Source: Perkinsus marinus ATCC 50983 (Eukaryota > Perkinsozoa > Perkinsida > Perkinsidae). From it: a stretch of 64,000 nucleotides of DNA. Positions 21,618-32,699 of this stretch are shown piece after piece. Below the pieces are notes generated by a model. The model was not told where the DNA came from. It saw nothing but the letters and a program-made list of their open reading frames with translations, and did no database searches. Numbering within the stretch: position 1 is the stretch's first letter; every line of letters begins with the position of its first letter. The translations under genes were made by a program, and so were the position numbers. The DNA is taken from positions 129,755 to 193,754 of the forward strand of contig NW_003209596.1 of the NCBI RefSeq assembly GCF_000006405.1. The letters are read 5' to 3'.

Positions 21618-24600
21618 CTACTGAGTAACAGACGAAGCAGGAGAGGCCAGCGACTCTGCAGAGCTCTCTGGTGGTGTGTCACCATTACTACTCTGGCCAG
21701 CCACAACACGTCTCAGACCTTCCGCACTGAACTTCCGCACTTCACGGTCGGATTCCGTAGAAGTCTGGGAATACCACTGCTGAAGGACCACTTGCCGTAC
21801 GAGGCCCATATCCACGAATGCCCGGTAGATACCGGCAACATCCTTGGACGGCAGCCGGGCATCGTATATGGCACCAGCGAGGGACTCTATGAGCCGCTTC
21901 TGGTTGTGGAGTTCGCAGTTGTTAGGGCTACCGACACCAGTCTCAGTTCCCGTACCACAAACCGTACGTAGGAGGCTCTCCGCAGGCTTCAGCCGTACTG
22001 TCCAAGAGTCCTTCGACCATGCCAGACGCAAGTTTGATATCAACGCTGAAATCACTCTCCGTTCGAATAGTGCGTTTTTACCACCGAGCAAATCACCCGA
22101 GGCCTCCTCGTTCATCAACTGCGTTGCCGCGTCAAAATCTTTGCCCTTTAGGGCAGCACCGAGCTTGTCGAGCAAACCCTCCGTCTCGTCCTTCAAAAGG
22201 CCCATCTCTTCCAGCATCTCATCCAGGTCCTTGTCATCAGAGGGCTCCAAATGCTTCATCCTCTTCATCAGAGGACGAAGAAAGTGCAAACCCTTGTGGA
22301 CACCAGGGACACCGGCAATGCGCTTTGCTTGCTCCAAAACCTTAACGGCAAGATCGAACGACCGTTCATCAGAACCCAGGACCTTCCAAGATAGGATTAG
22401 CTGTGGATCGAACTCGCTAGGTTCCTCCGCTACAGAGTAATCACCAACTAGTAGCAAGGCGAATAGCCTATGGTAGAACTCTGGTGCTTTGGGGAAGTCC
22501 ATAGCCACGTCATCCAGAACCTCGAGGAAACCTCGCAAAACCAGGTTCAATACCTTGAAGGGGATAATGCCACGGCGGACCAACTCAACGATGAGCTCAG
22601 CGTCCTTAAAGGCCCCACGTGGGTCCTCTGCGCCCCAGTTGACCAGATTCTCAGCCATCTTGGATGGACAGCTCGGGTCGTTCTGGACCATAGCAGTGAC
22701 GTCGTTGAGGAAGGATTTCAAATCACCATCTTCACGGAAGTAGTCCCGAGAGTTCTTGAATTTATCGACCTTGAAAGCTCGTGCTTCCTGTAGCTCCCTC
22801 TCCTTAGCCTCCTTCTGCTCCTTCTTCTCAATGGCAAGTTCATCCATCTTCCGTCGGGCCTCATCCAGCTTGGCCTGCCGCTTAGTGTCCTCTTGGCCCT
22901 GTAGGGTAACAGACTTCACCGCTTTCTTGCTTCTACCCCCAACAGGATTGCCCTTGCGGTCCACCCAACCACGACTCCTGTTATCGATGAGATCCTGGAT
23001 CATAAACTTGAGCCTACTAGGGTAGTCCAACCTCTTGATATCCCTCAATCGTCTGATGAACGCCGTACACATATTGCGCCCACGATCGTACTGGTCTAGG
23101 GTGGACCCAATATTCAGCAATAGGATGCAAACACATTCAATGTAGTGCTCCTCGGGCTCATCCGACCGGAAAATAAGTTGACCAACGACCTCCTTGATAA
23201 CCTTGGCACTCAGTAGTTGACGTAGGAAGAGTTGCCCAATAAACTTCATGTTGCCCAGAATACGTTCCTTCTTCTTGGAGCGAATGACCTCCAACTCTTG
23301 AGCATCACCATTGGCCTTGGCCTCCTCCTCGGGTGTCGGAGCTAAATCCACTGGCAAGGCCTCGAACTCCTCTTGGCACTTAGTAATAAGAGCTCTTGTG
23401 AAGGTCATAGGCTTGTTAATATCGTCACCCTCGAACTCTGGCAGCACCCGGCGGAGTTGCATACACATGTCAGAATAGATCTCGCAGTAGTAGCTCTCCT
23501 GAATGGCCTTGTCGAAGATGGTCCGTACCACTAGCTCCAGCTTCCAACCTTCATCTATCTGAGACAAAAAACGTGATGGTAGAACGACAGAGGACGTGCG
23601 CCCGACTTACCCCTAGCTCGGCCAAACTAGCAGTGACCTGCATGAAGTTCTCAGCAGTGATACGGTTGAGGTTGGACATGACCAGACGATGGAGCTTCTC
23701 TTGAGGGGATACATCCTCAAGCTTCGCTGCCACCTTGTAGCCGTGCTCAGTAACCTTCAATGGGACCACTGGGGCGTTGGACCGTTTATACTGCTGTCGA
23801 CTCTGCTGACGATTGTACTTATCCCGCATAGCCTGCGGACCGAGCATGTCCTTGCGCCAATCACCACTGCCCAAGTGATGACCACCACCGCCACCATAAC
23901 CCTGCGGGCGTTGGCCCATCATACCCTTGCTGGTCGTTCTTCTCAGGCCGCCGCCGCCGCCAGTACCACCACCTGGTTGCCGTACTTGACTGGTGCTAGC
24001 AACAGAAAGGGTAACCAGTTGTGGCGGAGGGGTCTCATCGGCGAAATCGATCGGCCGCGTATCCCCCCGAAATGCCTCGGTCGCCGGAGCCACAAGGAAC
24101 ATACGGAGGAGGTCGTTGCGTGATAGAGGACCGGAAAAAGGAAGGGGCTCGGAAAGCGATTCCTAAGAACAACAGGAATTACGGCAGAATTCCACAACTA
24201 GAACACCTATACCTACCTCACTAGACTGAGCTGATGGAGTTTCCTCGCCCTCAGTGAGCTCCTCAGGGACCCCAGCAGCCTTCAGTGGTTCGCCCTCAGA
24301 CGAACTGGTCTCCTCCCAACTGTCCTTGTCCTTCGAGGCAGCCTCAGTCTCGGGGGTTGGCACCGAGGAAGTGATGACTGCCGCCGACTCTGGGAGACCC
24401 TCCTGCTCATGCTCCCCTGGCACAGTAACCGGCTGTGGAGCCACGACTGGACTGGGGTGGACGGCTGAACGGTCGATAGGGATATTCCTAAGAAAGGACA
24501 CCAATGGTCAACATACGGAACCATCACTCAAGCTTACTTGAATCCACGCTTCTTAGCGAGTGAGACCATCGTAGGAGGCGGTGTTTCTAATGCCGGTTTG

Positions 24601-26997
24601 GTGGCCGACACTGGGGCTTCTGGGACAGCTTCTGGCCTGCTAGCCTCGACAGTTGTCGTTGACGCCTCCTCCTGTACCGGCTCTGGCTGCTGCTGAGGAG
24701 GAGGGGGAGGAGTCACAGCGACCTTAGGCTTCCCGATAGCCCGACTGAACAGCTTCTTCCGCTCGAGGGTGACGGCTGAAGTCTCACCAAGATGGTTCGG
24801 ACCTTCCACGTGAGGAGCGACAGGCTCGTTGGCCGCTGCAGCAGTGCCACTAGTAGGAGCAGTAGAGACCTCCTTCTCAGTTGGTGACGTAACAGCTACT
24901 GTTGGAGACTTCTTAGCGATAGCCTTATTGAAAGCTAGTTTTCTTCCACCATACTGAGTACCCGACTTAGCCGCAGACGAACTACTGAGATCACCACTAG
25001 CCGGGGGCTGCTGAGGAGACGGCTCGGAGGGCATCGATGGTGGAGGAGGAGAGGACATCTCTACCTCCTCACTAGAGCTCGGCAGGCCCGGCTGAGGGTA
25101 CATGGGCATCATCATTCCAACACCCCCTTGGGGTGGCTGGGGATACATAGGCATTGCCGGCTGTTGTGGCTGCATCATCGGAGCACCATACTGAGGTCCA
25201 ACGTAGGAGGGAGGAGGCGTGCCATAAGGAGGCATACCACCATAAGGGCCTCCCATTGGGTACATAGGAGGGACACCACCAGCAGGAATGAAGCCCAGCT
25301 GTTGCTGCTGTTGTTGAACACCATGCTCAGCGTAGTCTTCACGCTGACCGTCCCTCTCCTGGGCCGAGGCCTCAGAGGGCCCTTCAGGTTTACCGGTAGA
25401 AGGAGGAGCTGCCTGCTGTTGCTTGGGATGCTTGGAATCGATAAGTGGCGGCTTGGTAGAGGACGGCAGTGGCTTCCGTAGGGCAGCATTGAGGAGCTTC
25501 TTCCTATCGTTCACCCCACGATAGTCATCATGATGGGAAGCCTCTCCCGAGGAAGTGCCAGATGAATGAGGCTGGACAGTCTCAAAGCCCTCGGCTGCAT
25601 CAGCCGAAGGGCCCGTCGGAGCCCCACCGGCAGCAACTGCCGCCTGGACTGGCCTCTGGCGAGACACTGGTCTCCCGGTAGTAGCCGCTGTAGTAGGACG
25701 AGTTTCACCAGTCTTCTCTTCCTCCACGACACCAGAGTCGACACGGGCCGCCGGCCTAGTCGTGGGGCCCGCAGGAACCGCCGCATTGTCCTCGCTGGTG
25801 ACAGGCTTGGAATCTTTAGTTGTACTAGTAGCAGGTTGGTCGACCAACTTCACCTCCTGACCAGTACTAGGGTCAATGATTGTCAACGGTTTCCGAGGGC
25901 GACCACCCGGGACCGAGGTTGCTGATCCTTCTCGTCGAGGTGGGCCAGGGAATGGGCGCGCGCCAGGGCCCATAGTGCTCCCTCGACTAGGAGGACCTCC
26001 ACTAGGAGTATTGCCACCACGAGAGGTAGCAGATTGTTGAATACTATTATCATTCAAATGTTGCGCTTGTTGTTGAAGATGCGACTCTTCACCACCCATA
26101 ATGCCAGAGGCAGTATCACTGGCATTCCCAATAGTCGCACCACTGTGGGGGGGTTGTTGCTGTTGGGGACCACTACCAGGCCGAGGCATCGGTGGTGCCG
26201 ACATAGGACCACCGGAATCCATAGGAGTACCATATGGCGGAGCCCCAGCATACATACCACCACCAGGATAACCACCTTGAAGATGCTGAGGTGGAGGAGG
26301 AGTCATCATGGCTGCTTGCATGGGATACTCCTGTCCAGGCATCCCATAAGGCATGCCCTGCATCGGTACATAGTAGGCTGCTGCACCACCAGGAGGGCCC
26401 ATACCAGGTGCCATCTGATAACCGTAACCGGCGGACATCATAGGTGGTGGGGGAGGCTGGGACGTGGGCCCACCGTAGGCCATATAGGGGGGCATGGCGG
26501 CGAAGCCATATCCCTGAAAACAATGACAGCTAATCACGCAGCAAGCATGGTTATTCATCAAGATGTGATTCCAAGAGTGAAATGGACGCCCTTCTAGAGT
26601 CTCCTTCCCGGGCGAATGTGATTTTCCAAATTTTCGAGCGCCGTGACCGATCGCAAAATTTCACCGATTTTCCTTGGCGCGAGAGCATTACCTGATGGAC
26701 GAATTGCTGAGGCATTCCCATTTCCTCCATCATATAACCACCACTAGGAGTATAATAACAACCTTGTGGCTGTTGTGGCTGTTGATAAGTAGCGTGAGGG
26801 GGAGGTGGGGGCGGTTGTTGCTGCATGCCTTGGTTCATAGATGCAGCAGCTCCCTTACCCTTCCCTTTACCAGGCCCATTAGGGCCCCATGGACCACGGT
26901 TGTTGCTATTGCTGGCCGGTCCTGTTCCACCACCCATATTGTTAGAAGATGATTGTTGTTGTTGCTGATTAAAGCTTGTATTTGCTGTTGTAGACAT
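21618..26997 (-). CDS. eIF4G-like translation initiation scaffold (MIF4G domain)
   Basis: Five exons join in phase: 26997-26692, 26513-24538, 24487-24217, 24162-23611 and 23558-21618, giving 1681 residues. All introns have GT-AG ends; three are 50-54 nt and the first is 178 nt. Residues 1-850 are low complexity, rich in Gly, Pro, Gln and Met, with repeated GG(Y)PG-like and poly-Gln stretches. From about residue 1000 comes the MIF4G fold (LHRLVMSNLNRITAENF, EGWKLELVVRTIFDKAI, INKPMTFTRALITKCQEEFE, GNMKFIGQLFLRQLL), the helical platform that binds eIF4A. A second helical region (about 1330-1600) may be an MA3-like domain. The role is assembling the cap/eIF4A/eIF3 complex in the cytoplasm. ATG 26997 follows no in-frame upstream ATG. 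Confidence 0.88.
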
Positions 26998-27689
26998 GGC
27001 ACCCCAACTGGGCAAGATCTAGACTCGTCAGTGACCGAAGTTGAGTGCTTTTCGGCGGGACGACGACTCAAAATCAAGCCCTGAAAACATCAGAATTATT
27101 ATCACCCGATCCCCGCTGCCTCCCATAGTAAACTCTATGATGAAATCAAACGAATTGAGTATTTCCTTGCTAGCGACTGCGACCAATTGCGCCCGAACTA
27201 AGCGGTCAGTTCTGAATCCTCCTCAAAAAAACCACGGAAATACCATTCAGTACGCCCTAAAGTAAGTCCCGACACGCTGGGGGACCGATGGGTGGCCACT
27301 TCCTATGCGATCCTACATGTGCACGTTCACACCGAACCGGCTTAAGGAACACAGCCCCTCGAATTCATCGATTGTCTGGGCGCGCGCTTCGTGCTGCGGT
27401 CCGAAAGAGATCAATTTGTCGTGCAAAGTGTTGAGACTTTCGAGCGGAGAAAAGTCCTATGGTCCCATCGTGGGGACCATCACGGCGCCCTGCCTCTCCC
27501 CCTTGTGGTCCGACTCTTCGAAGAAAACTGAACTATGTGCAATGCTTGTGAACTGAGCAATGCTGGTCATCTCGGGTGGGACGCGGTTGTCCTAAGGCTT
27601 TATCAGGATGAACCGTTTAGTCTATACTCGTGTACAGGAATCAGAGTTGACTGGCGAGACCCATGTTCAGAGGAGTTGCTGTTTTCACT
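26998..27689. other. Divergent intergenic region, eIF4G / RabGGTase beta
   Basis: This 0.7-kb spacer between head-to-head genes must hold both promoters. I see no convincing reading frame, repeat element or recognisable core promoter motif. Confidence 0.5.
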
Positions 27690-29035
27690 ATGACAGGGGG
27701 AAGTAGTCAGCCTCCACTACTCGTGGACAAACACGAGAAGTACATCTACGATCTCGATACACCAGACAAGTAGGAATGCTTCTGGCTGACCTAAAGAGGA
27801 ACTATTACCTTTATCAGGGCGCTCACCATGGACTTTGTATTGTCCGAGTCTATACGGATGGGGGGCGCGTAGGTTCGTTGTGAAGTGGACCCATCACTGT
27901 CTCGTGTGGAAGGTACTGGGGTATCACCGCTCTAGACGTGCTGGGTAAACTGGATGCCCAGAGTTACACTCGACGGGATGATGTCCTTAACTTTATCGAT
28001 TCCTGCAGGGGTCAGGATGGTGGTTACGGGTAGTGGAGGCCATGACTGGACACTTGAGGGTGAGGAGGAGTTCCCCGCAGGTTTTTCCCGGGTATGGATT
28101 CCCACATAAACTCAACACACTATGCACTACTGGTTCTGGCCGAGCTTGATGCGCTCGACACACTGTCCCCGGAGGAGCGCCTTGAAACGAGGCGTTTCGT
28201 CATCAGCATGCAGACCAGCGATGGTGGCTTTCAGGGCGATTACAGTGGGGAGGTGGATGGCCGTTTTTCTTACTCGGCTGTGGCCATCCTCTCGTTGCTG
28301 AATGCGGTGGGAGCTCCCGAAGGTAGATACCACTCCTCCTTCACTTCTGGATATAGTAGGCGTTGATTTCTCAGAGGCTGAGGACCAAGACATCGATCGT
28401 CAGAGAGCAGTTGCATGGCTACGCTCGTGCCAGAATTACGATGGGGCCTTTGGTTCAATCCCTGGGGCTGAGAGTCATGCCGCCTACACCTTCTGTGCTG
28501 TGGCCGCATTGGCGTTGCTGGGGGAAGAGGCTGATGAGATAGATAACTGGCGATTGGGACACTGGCTGGCCGAGAGGCAAATACCCAAGCATGGCGGCTT
28601 CAATGGTCGCCCTGAGAAGGTCTTGTCAGTTCGACTTGAAGGTGGTTGGGATCGTCTCGATCCTCAGGCTCCTGATGTCTGTTACTCATGGTGGATAACG
28701 TCCGCTCTGTCCGTGCTTGGCAAACTGCATTGGATAGATAGCGATGCTCTTACTGGGTTCATATTGCGGGCACAAGAGGAGGAGGATGGAGGTATAGCTG
28801 ACAGGTAGTAGTATCATTGATATTGAGTTAAGTTGCGAGAGGAGTGGTATGCAGACCTGGAGACGTGCCGGATGTCTTCCATACCTTCTTTGGTCTGGCC
28901 GGCCTGAGCCTTCTCGATACGAGCGGCTCATTCCATCTCCGGCCGGTGGACCCGGTCTGGGCCTTACCGCTGGACACAGTGCGTCGTCTTGGCCTTGCTA
29001 CGGGGAAGGGCCGTTCTGGCGGTACTTCAGCGTGA
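27690..29035 (+). CDS. Rab geranylgeranyltransferase (type II) beta subunit
   Basis: Six exons join in phase: 27690-27769, 27818-27868, 27913-28029, 28081-28322, 28375-28804 and 28855-29035 (introns 44-52 nt), giving 366 residues, close to the usual length of about 330. The repeated prenyltransferase alpha-alpha barrel motifs are clear: [51 protein letters not shown] and [12 protein letters not shown]. The zinc/substrate region PDVCYSWWI has the Cys ligand, followed by [13 protein letters not shown] with the His ligand. The GGFNGRPEK wording distinguishes RabGGTase from FTase or GGTase-I. It pairs with an alpha subunit and Rab escort protein to prenylate Rab C-termini. Confidence 0.92.
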
Positions 29036-29140
29036 TCAGTTTTACCGAGTTTTCTTGAATGCCAGATGGCTGTTGGGTTTAGTACTTACTAGAGGTGGTA
29101 GTGCTTGTTGTTGTAGTGGCAGTGGACTAACCTCGAGAGC

Positions 29141-32100
29141 ATGTCTTTAGCCGACTCCTTCTTGGCGGATTTGGACGACGTTCTGGTAAGGCAGGCATGA
29201 GTGTTTCGATATGAACCATTAGTCACATTTTAAAACCGAGTAGGAAAACATGCACATGGTCAACTACATGTGTTGGTGATAATGTTAGAATTCTGAGGAG
29301 GCTCTGGAAATCTTGTGGGCGCTTCCACTCCAATTTGTATGTAAACTTTTCAATCACCGAGTGAGCGAACGTATATTCCAACTCTGTTTTGAAATCAATA
29401 AGAACGCTTTTAAGAATAGCCTGTCGCTTCCCTATTGGGCATTGCCTTTGTTATCAGCACAATGTATATATGAATGGTTATGATCAGCATAGCTCGCGCC
29501 TTCTGCCTTGTTTGAGGCCTCTTATATCGACAGGGTTTTAAAGTGAACTGAGCGACATATGAAAATTACATGGTAAAGTTAATATGAAGGCTCGTGGCGA
29601 TAGGCAGTCGCTTTGTTATTTTATATTATGTCTGTTCTTAGAATGTTGTCTACGTATGTTTATTTTCTCCGAGCAACCTTGTGTTAGGACGCTCGGCCTG
29701 TTAATGAGGACACGGGAGACGATAAGAGTAAGGTTGCTGAGGCCCTTCAAGATGGAGAGGATGAGAAGGTGCCCTTGGGAGGTAATGCAACAGGCAAGAG
29801 GATTGGAAGGATGAGCGTTGTCAGAGGATGAGAAATTGGAAGACACGTCAGTTGGCGTGTCTCAACTGCTGGCTGATGAGGAGTTTCTGTCGACTATGCA
29901 GCGGATAAGGGACGCCTCGAGTGCGATGGAGAACGGGGAGGAGGATGAGGAAATGAAGGACAGCACTACGGCTAGTTCTGAGGTAGCGATATGATTATCG
30001 AATCGCTGTGGAATATTATCTAGATGACTCCGTCTACTACGGCTGGTACGGGGACAAAGAAGGCCGAGTATGAGCTGTTGTCAAAGTGCAACACAGTTGC
30101 TGTTACTATTGATGAGGATATCTACCATATCCATCGTTATGTTAAGAAGGTAGTGAAGACGTTAAACCACAGGTCTGTCCCGCCTCAATTGAGAATCTTA
30201 GAAGTGCTTTATGGTTGATTGTTTGCATTTCGTATATTCCTAAGTCGTTCATTTCTGTCATCGCAATGGTCGTATTAGCCCGCGGTGGCAGTAGGGTGTG
30301 TTTTGGTGAAGTTGTGATGGGTTTCATCATCAGGTGTACTCTAAGAAGTTTCCCGAGTTGGAGAGTATCGTGTCGATGCCGTTGGATTACCTCAGAGTCG
30401 TTCAAAGGCTCATCGAAAAGGAGGAGGCTGGTGTGTTCGGTAACGCTTCAGGTGAGGGACTAGGCGCCTTGTGGAGGGGAAGTAGGGCCTTCATCCCAGG
30501 TCCGAACGCTACACTAGATATGTCCAAAGTGGACCTCTCCGACCTGCTACCGAACAACGTTATTGTGGCTGTCACCGTTACAGCCACCTCCAGCGCTGGC
30601 AGTGGAGTTAGGCTGCCTGCTCGAGAGAACGACGAGTTGTTAGCCAACATCACTGCTGCTAACGACTTGGCTGACTGCAAGAACGACATTATGATTTTCC
30701 TACAGGTGAGGACGTTATTGTTGGGCACGCGGAGGGGAGGAGTCTTATTCGTCATTGCAGGGACAGATGGCTAAGCATGCCCCCAACCTGAATTCTCTTT
30801 TGGGGGCTCCTTTGGCCGCCAGGTTGATCTCAAGCGCTGGCGGTGTGGACAAACTGGCTATCATGCCTAGTCAGAACATCGAGCATGTTGGAGCGCAGAA
30901 GAAGCAGTTGAGTGGTAGGGCGGCCGGCGGGAGCTGATCGCAGTGTTGGAATATATGTTCGCTTCCTCAGCTGGCCTCAGGAGTTTCCTTACGTGCTGTA
31001 GAAATTTATATACGAATTTGATTAGAAGCGTACAGAAATTTCCTCAGAACATGTAGTTGACCATGTGCATATTTTCACACAGTGGCAGATAGTCTTTGCT
31101 TACACGAATGGCGTTTATGGTTGATTGAGTTTCATCAAGGTATGGGGGCATCGACTGCCGCGTCGGTGAAGCAAGGCCTGATCTGGCAAAGTGATATCGT
31201 TGTTATGACCCCGCCTGACTTCAAGCGGAAGGCTGTGAGGCTGTTGTTGGGCAAGTCGGCTATTTGTGCGAGGTAGGGAAGTTTTAGTATATGAGTTGGC
31301 TGAATGAGCTGATGTTGCTCAGTGTTGGAATATACGTTTGCTTTCTTCGGCTGAGTTGAAGAGCTCATTCATTTATTATGAAAGTTCACATACGAATTAG
31401 GGTAGAAGTGCCCAGAAACCTTTGTGAATTTCCCAAAATTTCCTCAGAATTTTCATATTGTTATCAACACATGTAGTCGAGTAAGTGCATATTTTTCTCT
31501 CAGGGTGGACAATTCCCTTCATATCAATGCGGGTAGTGCGGACGAATCAGCTCGACTGGGCAAGATTGGCGTTAAGCTGCGCGAAGATGTTCTGGCCTCC
31601 TTGGTAGAGCACTTGGGAATTGGCTCGTGGGCTCATTGTTGGTGTTCAGGGAAAAGCACAGGCGCCGCCTAAGGCGCGAGAGAAGAAGCCATTGCCGCGC
31701 CCGGATGAGCTGCCAGGCCCCAGGAGGGGAGGGAAGAGGCATAGGGCGATCAAGGAGAAGTATGGTATGAGTGAGGCTAGGAAGCAGGTTAATAGGATGA
31801 AGGTGAGGCCCTGGGTACACGGAGGCAAACCTTTTTTATGAGTATCCTCTGTGAGTACTATATTGAGTTTCAATGCCACCAGCTTGCTCGTGTGGAAAAC
31901 TCAAAAGCGCAACAAACAACAGTTATGGCCCCTCTGGATTTTCTCTATCTCCCTTGGGTCGGCCAAGGAAGGATTTGTCGATGATTTGTGGTTCAGTTTG
32001 GAGAGGAAGCTGAAGAAGAGTTGAACATGAACGAAGCGTTCGGGCGAGGGTTGGGCATGCTGTCGGCAGCGGCTCAAGGTGCTGGCCAAGGCCTTGAGGG

Positions 32101-32505
32101 TATCGGCCGTGTTGGGCAGGTGGGATGGCTGGTAACGGCAGAGGGGAGGATGGTAGTGTTTGTTGTTAGAGTGCGGCGAAGCAGGATAAGAAGCGGAGAC
32201 AGTTGATGGAGAGCATGTTGCACAATCAGAAGCTGAGTGCAACTAGAAGGCAGCGACTTGCTGCTAGCAGTGGCAATAGCGGCCTTTCTAGTAGCCTGGC
32301 TTTCACGCAGTTTGAGGTAGTTGTGTGGGGTATGGTATGTTGCTGGTACGCTCAGAGGGTTTAGGGTATCGAGCTGGCTGATCCGAATCGAACAGCAGAG
32401 AATCAGAACAAGAGGGCGGCGGCTATTGATGCCGCTCATAAGGCTGCTCAGAAGCAGGGCGCGGCTCAGGACTACTTCAATGAACTTACTGGCTTCAAGA
32501 AATAA
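29141..32505 (+). CDS. PRPF31: U4/U6 snRNP protein Prp31
   Basis: Opens with MSLADSFLADLDDVL (exon 1, 29141-29185), then exon 2 from 29688. Later exons give YSKKFPELESIVSMPLDYLR, the Nop domain (IVAVTVTATSS; AKHAPNLNSLLGAPLAARLI; LAIMPSQNIEHVGAQKKQLS; IWQSDIVVMTPPDFKRKAVR), a basic stretch (GGKRHRAIKEKYGMSEARKQ) and the C-terminal DYFNELTGFKK ending at TAA 32503-32505. The Nop domain binds the 15.5K-U4 snRNA complex and Prp31 bridges U4/U6 to U5 in the tri-snRNP. Three introns carry MITE-2 copies: 29186-29687, 30915-31139 and 31273-31503; the others are short. Confirmed joins keep phase. Confidence 0.92.
29232..29386. mobile_element. MITE-2 copy in Prp31 intron 1
   Basis: Left end AACATGCACATGGTCAACTA and right end CGAACGTATATTCCAACTCTG-like match the family in reverse orientation. 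It lies wholly in the 502-nt first intron. Confidence 0.65.
30941..31083. mobile_element. MITE-2 copy in a Prp31 intron
   Basis: The left terminus CAGTGTTGGAATATATG and right terminus CATATTTTCACACAGTG form an imperfect inverted repeat; about 143 bp inside a 225-nt intron (30915-31139). Confidence 0.75.
31320..31505. mobile_element. MITE-2 copy supplying a Prp31 3' splice site
   Basis: Begins CAGTGTTGGAATATACG and ends GTGCATATTTTTCTCTCAGGG. The terminal CTCTCAG, corresponding to CACACAG of other copies, is the acceptor of the intron 31273-31503, giving the in-phase join CAR-VDNSLHI. Confidence 0.7.
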
Positions 32506-32699
32506 GCTACTTTACGATTTCACCTTAGTCGTGTTGGGTTGTCAATGGGCACAGTCCTCAGAGTTGTTGGTGTCCATGAGAGCTCCTAAGGCGTGGTGGA
32601 TGGTCGCTGCATGGTGCGGTTGCGACGGAGAGAGTGCGGAGACGGTAATTTCGAAGGTAGTGGTATGGGAGGGGGGCGGCGAGCATTATAGTGGAGCAG

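Noticed and set aside
25128-26597. Arg/His-rich plus-strand frames and other minus frames over the eIF4G locus
   Set aside because: Antisense or alternate-frame shadows of the Gly/Pro/Gln-rich eIF4G exons; no start or splice logic of their own.
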